A DNA stretch of 55,769 nucleotides from Bacillus norwichensis. GTDB taxonomy: Bacteria; Bacillota; Bacilli; Bacillales; Bacillaceae_C. A program made the translations under genes and the position numbers. Below the pieces are notes generated by a model. That model searched no databases, was not told the origin of the DNA, and saw only the letters and a program-made list of their open reading frames with translations. The number at the start of each line of letters is the position of its first letter. The stretch's first letter is position 1. Where the stretch lies: NCBI RefSeq assembly GCF_014836955.1, contig NZ_JACSPV010000029.1:1-55769 (forward strand), written 5' to 3'. This document shows, in pieces, positions 47,623 to 55,769 of this stretch.

Positions 47623-48204
47623 TTATATATTCCGATAAACAACTTGCTTATCAATCCAATTACGCATGCGGCTGTATACAAGTAAAAAGATGAGGGTTAC
47701 AATGAGCCCTTTGATTATATTAAATGGCAGGATAGCGGCTACAACCAGCTGGCGAAGATCCGAAGTTGACATTGGGTCCCAACCAAGCAAGATTATATAG
47801 GCCGGCAGAATTGCCACATAGTTCAGGATACTCATGAAAACTGCCATAAATATGCTTCCAATGGTTAACGATACAGCTAATCCCCATTTTATTTTCAGTT
47901 TTTTAAACACATAATAAGTCGGTAATACAAACATCGTTCCTGCCAGGAAGTTCGAAAAGTTTCCAATTGGAATACCGGCTTCGCTACCGATCATTAAATA
48001 ATCAAGAATATTTTTAATCAATTCGACTATTATTGCTGCAAGTGGACCGAACATCAACGCAGCGATCAATGCAGGAATATCGCTGAAATCCACGGTGAGA
48101 TATGCCGGAAACGGCGGAATTGGGAACTTAATGAGCATCAGTACAAAAGACAAACTGCTCAGCATCCCGATTGCTACAAATGATCTCGTATTAAATTTTT
48201 TCAA
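47623..48204 (-). CDS. ribU: Riboflavin ECF transporter S component RibU
   Basis: Substrate-binding membrane subunit of the energy-coupling factor transporter for riboflavin. The 193 residues form about six helices; VDFSDIPALIAALMFGP and GIPIGNFSNFLAG are family hallmarks. The start is TTG at 48204 with AAAGGAGAG upstream; a longer frame would run into the riboswitch terminator. Control by the FMN riboswitch at 48368 confirms the substrate. Confidence 0.94.
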   Translation of the reverse strand: MKKFNTRSFVAIGMLSSLSFVLMLIKFPIPPFPAYLTVDFSDIPALIAALMFGPLAAIIVELIKNILDYLMIGSEAGIPIGNFSNFLAGTMFVLPTYYVFKKLKIKWGLAVSLTIGSIFMAVFMSILNYVAILPAYIILLGWDPMSTSDLRQLVVAAILPFNIIKGLIVTLIFLLVYSRMRNWIDKQVVYRNI

Positions 48205-48273
48205 AATCCTCTCTCCTTTGAGATTCACCCCATGTTGAAGAAAGGTAAGCCGAATTTCACTGCCTAAAAATGA

Positions 48274-48303
48274 AAAATCCCTCAAATTTTTAACTTTTGA
48301 GGG
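48274..48303 (-). terminator. FMN riboswitch terminator
   Basis: CCCTCAAA pairs with TTTGAGGG around a 9-10 nt loop, followed on the minus strand by ATTTTTC. Upstream at about 48324-48353 an ACGTTCAAATT/AATTTGAACGT hairpin is a further structure of the platform. Confidence 0.8.
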
Positions 48304-48367
48304 AGGATTAAGGCATCTCTTAATAAACGTTCAAATTCCTGCAATTTGAACGTAAAGCGGCTACCTT

Positions 48368-48496
48368 CATCTTCTCCCATCCAGACTATACTGTCGGCTT
48401 TGGAATCGCACCAAATCCTGCCTTTATCAGGCTCGCGGGCTCAGAGACCTATGCTCATTACCGCCGGTCGGGAATTTCACCACGCCCCGAAGATGA
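48368..48496 (-). promoter_or_regulatory. FMN riboswitch (RFN element)
   Basis: The minus strand shows all RFN core elements in order: ATCTTCGGGGCGTGGTG, AATTCCCGACCGGCGGT, AGCCCGCGAGCC, GGTGCGATTCC, GCCGACAGT and GGATGGGAGAAGATG. FMN binding should terminate transcription before ribU. The region 48497-48697 shows no gene. Confidence 0.97.
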
Positions 48497-48697
48497 ATCA
48501 TATATGTTATTAAGCTTCATTATACATCAAGAGTTTGAATTTGTGAAGATATTTGTCTAAAAACTATAGTTTGCCTGTCTTAATGACGTCATACACCTTA
48601 TTGATTTAGCTGAACCAAGCTTTTATCAAATTCCTTCGGCTTCTATCAATTTGTTACGCATGAAACAAGATTAGACGTCAATATTCAGCAGATTTCC

Positions 48698-50473
48698 TCA
48701 TTTTCTATTTGGCAAAAACAAAGTAAAGGTTGTTCCTTCACCAAGCTTGCTTGCCACTGTCAGTTGGCCATGATGCGCGTCAATAATATTCTTGGCGATG
48801 GCAAGTCCAAGACCTGTGCCGGCCCTTCCTCTCGTTCTCGCTTTGTCCGCCTTATAAAAACGTTCGAATACAAACGGCAGATCTTCCTCTGGTATCCCTG
48901 TACCATCGTCTTGCACCGAAATGGTAAGACCGCCTTGTACGCTGGATTGAGTAACGACTATTTTGCCATTTTCATGCGTATGCCTTATCGCATTGTCAAT
49001 TAAATTCGTTAGCACTTGTTCAATTTTATCAGGGTCGAGCGAGAACATGATGTTTTCTTTATCTAGATGGCTTTGCAGTTTAATTTTATTATCCCGCGCG
49101 ATTGTTTGAAATTTAAAAGTAATCCTTTCGACAAATGCTCCGACATCCACTTCTTCAAAGTTTAAAGTAATGTGCCCTGCTTCCATTCTCGCCAAATCAA
49201 GCAATTCATTGACAAGCCTTCCAATCCGAAGTGATTCATCGTAGATAATTTTAATGATTTCTTGCTTTTCCTCTTCAGAACCGGCAATATCATCTATGAT
49301 TGCTTCACTGTATCCCTGAAGCATGGCAATCGGAGTTCGAAGCTCATGAGATACATTCGCCACAAAATCAATTCTGAGTTTGTCCAAACGGCGTTCCTCT
49401 GTCATATCTCTTATCACTGCCACTGCACCGCGCACACTCTTTTGATCATGAGTATAAAGCGGACTGACAATCACCACATAGTACCGCCCCTGAATCGTTA
49501 GTTCACCAGTATGTTCTTTTTCATCAGCTATGGCCTGTTCCAGCAAATCCGCCATTTCAGGTGGAATCGGATTCGCTTCGTTACCATCAATGGGCCATTG
49601 CTGCAAAAACCTTTCGGCTGGAGGATTTGTAATCAAAATAGTTCCGTCCCGACTGAATGTCATAACGCCATCAGCCATACTGCTCAGAATGCTTGTCAGC
49701 TGTTCCTTCTCCTGCCTTAAAACATTCATATTAAATTTCAGGCGTTTCCCCATTTGATTGAAGGCAATGGCCAACTCTCCAATTTCATCCTGACTTAGAA
49801 ACGGTACCCTTGTATCAAAATTCCCCTTCGACAATTCGAATGCAGCTTCTTTCATTTTACGCAGGGGCGCAGTAATACGCGTAGATAAAAAGAATGCGAA
49901 GATGGTCGTCAACACAATAGCGATTCCTGCTGCCAATAAAATGAGATTAGCTGTCTGTTTCGTCGTTTCCTTCAGAACCCCTAGTGATTGATAGATGAAG
50001 ATAGCTCCAGTTTCCTTATCATTCAGATGAAGCGGAACACCAGCCACGAGATAATTTCTAAATCTGCTGCCTGGATCATGAAGATCAGACAGAGAGAGTT
50101 CTTTCTTCACCACTTTTTCTTCTGTAAATACAGTGCTCAGTTCATCATCGTTCAAGAACACGTAGGAAGGAATTTTATTCTTTTCCTCGATGTTGGGAGA
50201 ATAATGAAATTTCTCTTTATCATAGGCAATGGCGACCCTCATCGGAGCGTCCACAATTTCAAATACAATTTCCTCACCGAGTCCATCATTCCGGTGAGAT
50301 TCAATAATTCCTGATATTTTTTCAGCTGTATCTGACAAGCTCTTTTCAATTTGGTTTACATGATATTTCTCAAAAAACTGTATCAGTAATATGGTAAGAA
50401 TAATCAAAACAAAGGAGACCAGCAGCAGAATGGTCATCCATACTTTTCCAACAACACTGCGCCAAAGTCTCAT
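48698..50473 (-). CDS. resE: Sensor histidine kinase ResE
   Basis: Sensor for oxygen limitation and nitric oxide that phosphorylates ResD. The 591 residues: helix 1 (about 13-33), an extracellular domain, helix 2 (about 176-197), HAMP (to ~250), PAS (about 255-355), HisKA with the phospho-His in NVSHELRTPIAML near 375, and HATPase with DNAIRHT, DDGTGIP and GTGLGLAI. It overlaps resD by 4 nt. Confidence 0.94.
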   Translation of the reverse strand: MRLWRSVVGKVWMTILLLVSFVLIILTILLIQFFEKYHVNQIEKSLSDTAEKISGIIESHRNDGLGEEIVFEIVDAPMRVAIAYDKEKFHYSPNIEEKNKIPSYVFLNDDELSTVFTEEKVVKKELSLSDLHDPGSRFRNYLVAGVPLHLNDKETGAIFIYQSLGVLKETTKQTANLILLAAGIAIVLTTIFAFFLSTRITAPLRKMKEAAFELSKGNFDTRVPFLSQDEIGELAIAFNQMGKRLKFNMNVLRQEKEQLTSILSSMADGVMTFSRDGTILITNPPAERFLQQWPIDGNEANPIPPEMADLLEQAIADEKEHTGELTIQGRYYVVIVSPLYTHDQKSVRGAVAVIRDMTEERRLDKLRIDFVANVSHELRTPIAMLQGYSEAIIDDIAGSEEEKQEIIKIIYDESLRIGRLVNELLDLARMEAGHITLNFEEVDVGAFVERITFKFQTIARDNKIKLQSHLDKENIMFSLDPDKIEQVLTNLIDNAIRHTHENGKIVVTQSSVQGGLTISVQDDGTGIPEEDLPFVFERFYKADKARTRGRAGTGLGLAIAKNIIDAHHGQLTVASKLGEGTTFTLFLPNRK

Positions 50474-51186
50474 TCATTTCCTGCCTCAAATTTATAACCG
50501 ACTCCCCAAACAGTGACAATCATTCCTGCTGCTTTTTCCGATACGCGGTTTAATTTCTCGCGCAATCGCTTAATATGAGTGTCTACTGTTCTTAAGTCCC
50601 CGAAAAATTCATATTGCCATACTTCTTTTAACAGATGCTCGCGGTCAAACACCTTATCAGGTGATTTGGCTAGGAAATGGAGAAGCTCATATTCTTTCGG
50701 AGTCAAGTTCACTTCTTTTCCATCAGCTGTAACCCGGTGAGCATCATGATCAATTGATAAATGCGGATAGACGATAATATCTCGCGCTGTCGGGTCAGTT
50801 TGAAGAAAGCTTGTTTGAGAAGACCTCCTTAGAACAGCTTTTACCCTTAACACCACTTCCCTCGGACTGAATGGCTTGACAATGTAATCGTCTGCCCCAA
50901 CTTCAAAACCCTGCACTCGATTTGCTTCTTCGCCTTTTGCAGTCAACATGATAATCGGAGTGGCCTTTTCTTCACGTAATTCCTTACAAACTTCAATACC
51001 GTCTTTTTTCGGCATCATCAAATCAAGTAAAATACAATGATATTCGTTCAGAAGTGCTTTTTCAAGCGCCTCTTCACCATCAGCCGCCTCATCAATAACG
51101 TAATTCTCACGTTCAAGATACATCTTTAATAATCTACGAATACGATCTTCATCATCTACAACCAAAATTTTGACTTCTTGTTCCAT
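50470..51186 (-). CDS. resD: Response regulator ResD
   Basis: OmpR-type activator of aerobic and anaerobic respiration genes. The 238-residue protein has a receiver domain with the acidic pair DDED, phospho-Asp in LLDLMMPKKDG near residue 57 and the Lys of DDYIVKPFSPRE, then a winged-helix domain ending TVWGVGYKFE. It is separated from resC by a terminator, and translationally coupled to resE. Confidence 0.96.
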   Translation of the reverse strand: MEQEVKILVVDDEDRIRRLLKMYLERENYVIDEAADGEEALEKALLNEYHCILLDLMMPKKDGIEVCKELREEKATPIIMLTAKGEEANRVQGFEVGADDYIVKPFSPREVVLRVKAVLRRSSQTSFLQTDPTARDIIVYPHLSIDHDAHRVTADGKEVNLTPKEYELLHFLAKSPDKVFDREHLLKEVWQYEFFGDLRTVDTHIKRLREKLNRVSEKAAGMIVTVWGVGYKFEAGNE

Positions 51187-51242
51187 TTTCTTTCCCCCTT
51201 GGCTTCATCTTAGCGTACTTACTTACTATTGTATAAGAAAAA

Positions 51243-51267
51243 CGCCCACACCTAAAGAGTGAGGGCT
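51243..51267 (-). terminator. Terminator between resABC and resDE
   Basis: GCCCTCAC pairs with GTGTGGGC (one mismatch) around TCTTTAG, and the minus strand continues TTTTTC. It should partly uncouple resDE from resABC. Confidence 0.8.
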
Positions 51268-51291
51268 TTGAGCAAAAAATTTCGCCATTTA

Positions 51292-52485
51292 TCATGCATA
51301 GGAATGAAGACCTGCAATAATCAAGTTGACGAATACAAGATTGAAAATGATAATGGCAATCCCAACAACCGCAAGCCATGCAGACCTTTCTCCATGCCAT
51401 CCCCTTGATAATCGCAAATGAAGAAATGCGGCATAGAAAAGAAATGTGATAAGTGCCCATACTTCTTTCGGATCCCATCCCCAAAATCTCGTCCAAGCAA
51501 TCTGGGCCCAAATCATTGCAAAAATGAGGCCCCCCAGGGTAAATACTGGAAATCCAATTAAGACTGACCGATATCCGATCTCATCAACAAGATCAAGGTT
51601 AACATTTTTGACTAGCGGTTTTAATAACAAGCTGACCCGCTTTCTGGTAATAAGCCGAATCAGTAAATAAAGAATTGTACCAGCAATGACCGTCCAAATA
51701 ACAGTATTGAGTTTCTTAGCATTCACAATAGCCGGCATCGTTACAAGCGGGCTCATGCGATCCTTGGTCAGGAGTTCCCCTTCATGGGGTCCAACAAGAG
51801 CAGGCAGTTGATAAGACGTTTCTGCTGGAGTGTCATTTTTGTCCACCCATGCAAAATCTGCATTATAATGCGCTAAATTGAACGATGTTGAAATAATGAT
51901 AAAAGCAATAGTCGCAACAACACAGTACATGATAGCCTCAAGCCAAAAGGATCTCTTATCCTTAACTGTAGGGTCAACAGATTTTAATAGGTAAATAATG
52001 CCCGCTACAAAGCTGATGGATAAAATCGCCTGTCCTGCTGCCGCTGTTGTAACATGGATATGAAGCCAGTCACTTTTCAATGCAGGAATCAGCGGACTAA
52101 CATCCCTTGGAAACATGCTTCCATAAGCAATTAAAAGAAAAGCTGTCGGCAGGGCAAACAATCCGAGCACATTCAGTTTATAAATAAAGAACAGAAGAAT
52201 GAAGGCACCAACAACCATCATTCCAAAAAAAGTTGTAAATTCGAAAAGGTTACTGACAGGTGCATGCCCAGCTGCAACCCATCTTGTAATGAAATAACCT
52301 AGCTGGGATAAGAAACCAATCACTGTTGCAATGATCGCAAGCATTCCCCAACGGTTAACTCCCGTCTGCTTTTCCCTCCCCCGTTTATCACGGATGGCTC
52401 CGCTGAAAAGGAAGGTTGCAACAAGATATAATATAAGTGAAGCATATAGCAAATTGCTGCTTACCTGGAGGAGTCCTGTCATCAT
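51292..52485 (-). CDS. resC: Cytochrome c biogenesis protein ResC (CcsA/CcsB family)
   Basis: Heme-handling component of the System II cytochrome c maturation machinery. The 397-residue polytopic protein has the tryptophan-rich [18 protein letters not shown] motif near residue 330 and conserved His residues, for example in [10 protein letters not shown] and GWHGERSAW. Start ATG overlaps the resB stop by 4 nt (ATGA). Confidence 0.95.
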   Translation of the reverse strand: MMTGLLQVSSNLLYASLILYLVATFLFSGAIRDKRGREKQTGVNRWGMLAIIATVIGFLSQLGYFITRWVAAGHAPVSNLFEFTTFFGMMVVGAFILLFFIYKLNVLGLFALPTAFLLIAYGSMFPRDVSPLIPALKSDWLHIHVTTAAAGQAILSISFVAGIIYLLKSVDPTVKDKRSFWLEAIMYCVVATIAFIIISTSFNLAHYNADFAWVDKNDTPAETSYQLPALVGPHEGELLTKDRMSPLVTMPAIVNAKKLNTVIWTVIAGTILYLLIRLITRKRVSLLLKPLVKNVNLDLVDEIGYRSVLIGFPVFTLGGLIFAMIWAQIAWTRFWGWDPKEVWALITFLFYAAFLHLRLSRGWHGERSAWLAVVGIAIIIFNLVFVNLIIAGLHSYA

Positions 52486-54125
52486 GTATTCCCACTTTCT
52501 TTTCCTGTATTTTCTCCCGTCTGATCGATCACATCTGGTATAGATGTATCTGTAATCAAATCAGATATATCTTTTTTCAGCCCATGCCAGTTTTTATTTG
52601 TATGGCCGGCAATTAAAATTTCTTCATCTTTACGCTGAAGCCAGATTCTTCGGTGCATCCAGAACGAGCCTTGAATGACACCAATCATGAAAATAGCACC
52701 GCCGATTCCCAGAATCCATAAAGTCATGTCTTTTCTAACAGTAAGCGCTGTTGCATTTCTTGTGTCAATACCTTTGAAGGTCATTTTATAGTCAGTTTCG
52801 CCCAACGGCTCCACCGTTTGCTTAATGGCTGTAAAACTGACTTCTCCCTTCGGATGTTCTGGTGAGATCATATTAAACACAAAAGCGGGATTGTTCGGAT
52901 TTGGTGATTGAGTTTCAGGCTCCCCATTCTCGGCAAAGCCGGAGAAATCTGGATAATAGCCAACTAGCTCAACTTTATATCCATTGCCCAAATCATAGCT
53001 GTCCTTCGGATCAAATAAATCGATTGTCACATCTCCATAACCCTTTTCCTGCTTCTTGTTCATCAAGGTAAAAGTCATTGATTGAAACTCATCTGCCCTG
53101 TAGCTTGTTTGATAGATAGCGAAGTGGTCGAACTTCAAAGGTTTATTCACAATAATTTTTGCTTTTTTCACTTCGACAAGCTCGCTGTCTGAGCCAAGAG
53201 TCTCTTCAGGATCCCGTTTGTATAGCACTACATCAGATTGGAATTCCTTTACTACGGAACCCACTTTCTCCAAGGCAGAATTGTATACTTCCTTGTCTTT
53301 TTCCTTATCATAAAAATCAACTGTGAATTTTTTATTTTCCAAGGCATATTCGTTATTTGTCCCAGGAATTGTTTTTGTTTCTCCGTCACGTAACCAAAGC
53401 ACTTCATCGATATACATGCCAGGAACGAATCGCAGCATTCCTCCAATCAGGAATATGATGAGTCCAATATGGTTGACATAAGGACCCCACCTTGAAAACC
53501 TTCCTTTTTCTGCAAGGATACTTCCGTCTTTTACGCGGATATGATACTTTTTATCCTTAAGGCCCTTTTTGAACTTTTCAATGTCCTCATCAGAAATATT
53601 TGTTTCCTTACGATTAAAAAGTCGCTGCCTCTTCAAGAACCCTTCGTGGCGGTCAACCCGTTGGTTTTTTAATGCTCTATGAAGCGGAACCGCTCTGTCC
53701 AAACTACAGATGACAAGGGAGACCCCTATTGAAGCAATCAACAGCAGATACCACCAGGAGCTATATAAATCGTGTAAACCGAGCCAATAATAGATCTGGC
53801 CCAAAGTACCGTATTGTTCGCCATAATATTGAGCTGGATCCGCATTTGGCGGTATGTACATTACTTGGGGAAATATAGTTCCAAGCGCTGAGGCAATCAA
53901 CGTGATAACAATCAGCCAAATTCCCACTTTGACCGAGGAAAAAAAGTTCCACGTTTTATCAACGAAAGTCTTATTGTACGTTTGTGACCGACGTGCGCTC
54001 CCTTCATAACGCATGTCATGGAGTTTTCCCTTCTTTGCCTCATCCGTGAGGGCACGTCCACATGATTCACATAGGATGGTCCCGTGCGGATTGACATGGC
54101 CGCAGACACATTTTACTTCTTTCAT
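52482..54125 (-). CDS. resB: Cytochrome c biogenesis protein ResB
   Basis: Partner of ResC in delivering heme to apocytochrome c. The 547-residue protein has an unusual-looking N-terminal zinc-ribbon ([15 protein letters not shown]; residues 6-23), then membrane spans near 65-90, 125-145 and 215-235, a large extracytoplasmic domain and a last span near 470-490. Start ATG lies 6 bp past the resA stop. Confidence 0.95.
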   Translation of the reverse strand: MKEVKCVCGHVNPHGTILCESCGRALTDEAKKGKLHDMRYEGSARRSQTYNKTFVDKTWNFFSSVKVGIWLIVITLIASALGTIFPQVMYIPPNADPAQYYGEQYGTLGQIYYWLGLHDLYSSWWYLLLIASIGVSLVICSLDRAVPLHRALKNQRVDRHEGFLKRQRLFNRKETNISDEDIEKFKKGLKDKKYHIRVKDGSILAEKGRFSRWGPYVNHIGLIIFLIGGMLRFVPGMYIDEVLWLRDGETKTIPGTNNEYALENKKFTVDFYDKEKDKEVYNSALEKVGSVVKEFQSDVVLYKRDPEETLGSDSELVEVKKAKIIVNKPLKFDHFAIYQTSYRADEFQSMTFTLMNKKQEKGYGDVTIDLFDPKDSYDLGNGYKVELVGYYPDFSGFAENGEPETQSPNPNNPAFVFNMISPEHPKGEVSFTAIKQTVEPLGETDYKMTFKGIDTRNATALTVRKDMTLWILGIGGAIFMIGVIQGSFWMHRRIWLQRKDEEILIAGHTNKNWHGLKKDISDLITDTSIPDVIDQTGENTGKESGNT

Positions 54126-54131
54126 AAATAA

Positions 54132-54683
54132 CTAGCTCCCCTTAGGTTTGATACTCTCCATCATTTCCCTAATTTTTTGCTCTGTTAATTGACCTTCTTC
54201 AACTTTTATGACCTTACCTTCAGGACTAACAAGAAGGGTGGCCGGTAAATTGAAGACACCATACATATTCATGATATCTTTGCTTTTGTCTTTTAAAACT
54301 GGAAAATCCAGTCCATGTTTTTCCACAAATTTATTCACTTGGAATTCAGGCTCGCCAACATTGACCGCCAATATTTCGACTCCTTGGTCTTTGAATTTAG
54401 CGTATTGATTATTCATATACGGCATTTCCCGCTCACATGGCTTGCACCACGTTCCCCAGAAATTCAAGAAAACACCTTTCCCCTTATAGCTGGACAATTG
54501 ATGCTTGTCCCCATTCAAATCTTCTAATACAAAATCTGGAGCCATATCTCCAGCCGAAATCCTTGATCTTGAGTCCTTCGTAAAGTTTGCATATAACGTA
54601 TAAATAACAGCAGCCGTCATGACAGTTAAAATAACTGTTCTGATAATCAAACGACGCTTCTTTTTCGAAGCCATAAGAATCAA
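54132..54683 (-). CDS. resA: Thiol-disulfide oxidoreductase ResA
   Basis: Reduces the disulfide in the CxxCH of apocytochrome c. The protein (183 residues from TTG) has an N-terminal anchor (about 12-33) and a thioredoxin fold with the active site WGTWCKPCE. AAGGAGG lies 5 nt before a TTG at 54683; the conserved family start is the ATG at 54674, but that is 14 nt from the site, so the start is undecided between the two. Confidence 0.92.
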   Translation of the reverse strand: MILMASKKKRRLIIRTVILTVMTAAVIYTLYANFTKDSRSRISAGDMAPDFVLEDLNGDKHQLSSYKGKGVFLNFWGTWCKPCEREMPYMNNQYAKFKDQGVEILAVNVGEPEFQVNKFVEKHGLDFPVLKDKSKDIMNMYGVFNLPATLLVSPEGKVIKVEEGQLTEQKIREMMESIKPKGS

Positions 54684-54717
54684 CCCAACCTCCTTGAAGC
54701 ACAAATATTCAACACAC

Positions 54718-54773
54718 ATTATATCACTATATAAGTTTTGTTAAGGCTTTTGATATGAAGGTTATGTGAATAT
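54718..54773 (-). promoter_or_regulatory. resA promoter with possible ResD site
   Basis: On the minus strand TATAAT (54718-54723) has an extended TG one base before it. About 40 bp upstream TTATGTGAAT (plus strand, 54764-54773) resembles ResD-binding sequences (TTTGTGAAT type), fitting autoregulation. Both are inferred. Confidence 0.45.
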
Positions 54774-54792
54774 CGAACAATTCCTATCTACA

Positions 54793-55518
54793 TCATTGCC
54801 CTGTTTTGGCTAGAACTTTCAACCTTTTGACCTCATGAGGAGTTAATTCCCTGAATTCCCCTGCATTTAGACCATGCAGATTGAGAAAAGCAAGATTTTC
54901 CCGTTTTAGCTTCATTACAGGATGCCCTATAGCTTCCAGCATTCTTCGTACCTGGCGGTTTCTGCCTTCGTGGATGGTGATTTCCACAATCGCACTATTC
55001 TTTCTCTTATCTGCCGTTTGGAGCTGTACTTTTGCTGGAGCTGTTTTTCCGTCTTCTAGAACAATTCCTTTTTCTAATTTTTTCAAGACTTCACGTGCTG
55101 GGATTCCTTTTACTTTGGCTACATAAGTTTTCTTGATTTCATGCATCGGATGTGTCAATAGATGAGTGAATTCACCATCATTGGACAAAAGCAAGAGTCC
55201 GGACGTATCATAATCCAGTCGTCCGACCGGATACACCCTTTCAGTAATATGTTCAAAGTAATCTGTAACAACTTTGCGGCTTTTATCATCTTTAACAGCG
55301 CTGATTACTCCCCGCGGCTTATAAAACAAAAAATATCTTTTTTCTTCTCCCACAAGCGGGATGCCATTCACCTCTATTTTATCCGCTGGACCCACTTTCG
55401 TGCCAAGTTCAGTCACAACTTGACCGTTCACTTTTACTTTTCCTTCAATAATTAATGTCTCTGCTTTTCGGCGTGAAGCTACTCCAGCTTGAGCAATGAC
55501 TTTTTGTAATCTTTCCAT
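54793..55518 (-). CDS. rluB: Pseudouridine synthase RluB
   Basis: Modifies 23S rRNA. The 241 residues have an N-terminal S4 RNA-binding domain (1-60: LQKVIAQAGVASRRKAE) and the RsuA-family catalytic motif GRLDYDTSGLLLLS near residue 98 with the catalytic Asp, and ending with the EGRNRQVRRMLE block. The ATG follows GGTGAGAAA. It precedes resA by 110 bp. Confidence 0.95.
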   Translation of the reverse strand: MERLQKVIAQAGVASRRKAETLIIEGKVKVNGQVVTELGTKVGPADKIEVNGIPLVGEEKRYFLFYKPRGVISAVKDDKSRKVVTDYFEHITERVYPVGRLDYDTSGLLLLSNDGEFTHLLTHPMHEIKKTYVAKVKGIPAREVLKKLEKGIVLEDGKTAPAKVQLQTADKRKNSAIVEITIHEGRNRQVRRMLEAIGHPVMKLKRENLAFLNLHGLNAGEFRELTPHEVKRLKVLAKTGQ

Positions 55519-55639
55519 TTTCTCACCTCTAGGGATGCTTTTTCTGTATGAATTATTGCATACAACAATAGAAAATCAAAGAATCTTAGCTTCTAGTCAT
55601 CATTTCTTCAAAAAGTAATGATATTTTCTTCACAATCAA

Positions 55640-55769
55640 AACCACCCGTGAGAACGGGTGGTTTGCTCTGCGGCTGAAAGCCTTTGTTGCTGGCCAGCCC
55701 TGAAAGGGCACTGAAAAGTTCGCCAACCGCACTACTCTTCCGGCTAACCCTAAAAGGGTTCCCCTATCT
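55640..55769 (-). mobile_element. Possible end (omegaRNA region) of an IS200/IS605-type element
   Basis: A run of compact hairpins fills the window edge: ACCACCCG/CGGGTGGT (55641-55662), GGCTGAAAGCC, GCCCTGAAAGGGC and ACCCTAAAAGGGT. On the minus strand the order, ending AAACCACCCGTTCTCACGGG then TGGTTTTGATT, resembles the right end of IS605-type TnpB elements in Bacillaceae as I remember them. No transposase gene is in the window; a plain terminator of the next gene is the alternative for the first hairpin. Confidence 0.4.

Overview
The window is a contiguous piece of a low-GC, endospore-forming Bacillaceae chromosome. Evidence: spore genes (spoIVA, sleB-ypeB, cotJABC), menaquinone and heptaprenyl-diphosphate genes, strong AGGAGG ribosome-binding sites with many TTG and GTG starts, SAM-I and FMN riboswitches, and gene order that largely follows the Bacillus subtilis qcr-to-res segment as I remember it. 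Almost everything reads on the minus strand; exceptions are ansA, cotJABC and fer.

Layout, left to right. (1) 1-2350: qcrCBA, the menaquinol:cytochrome c reductase, with its terminator and promoter. (2) 2383-5156: ypiF, ypiB, ypiA, interrupted by an intergenic repeat. (3) 5260-10964: aroB, ndk, hepT-menG-hepS, mtrB-folE, hbs. The trp/aro block, aroF and cheR that flank aroB in B. subtilis are absent. (4) 11252-21000: spoIVA, yphF, yphE, gpsA, der, yphA, ypfD, plsC, cmk, the small gene ypfB and the PilZ gene ypfA. (5) 21078-28132: ypeB-sleB (sigma-G type promoter), prsW, ansA facing ypdA with a four-copy 20-bp tandem repeat between them, then mecB and ypbG. (6) 28600-33590: a small membrane protein, about 1.1 kb of decayed sequence with a cotJC fragment, cotJABC, and a membrane PAS-GGDEF-EAL protein. 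(7) 33801-40480: a lone ketosynthase-like gene with an altered active site, and a SAM-riboswitch methionine operon (broken metI, yitJ, metE). (8) 40878-43845: ypbF, ypbE, ypbD, fer. (9) 44352-48500: an RND efflux pump and FMN-riboswitch-controlled ribU. (10) 48698-55518: resE, resD, resC, resB, resA and rluB. The right edge (55640-55769) is hairpin-rich and may be the end of an IS200/IS605-type element.

Functional themes are respiration (qcr, hep/men, res), sporulation and germination, c-di-GMP signalling (GGDEF-EAL enzyme and PilZ receptor) and SAM-sensing methionine synthesis. The window is mostly conserved core. Novelty is concentrated in intergenic repeats and in decayed or altered genes: two copies of a ~195-bp repeat with compensatory changes in its hairpins, the 20-bp tandem repeat, the metI pseudogene with an (ATTGG)3 frameshift, the cotJC remnant and the Cys-Gln-His ketosynthase. 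I found no CRISPR array, phage, tRNA or rRNA.
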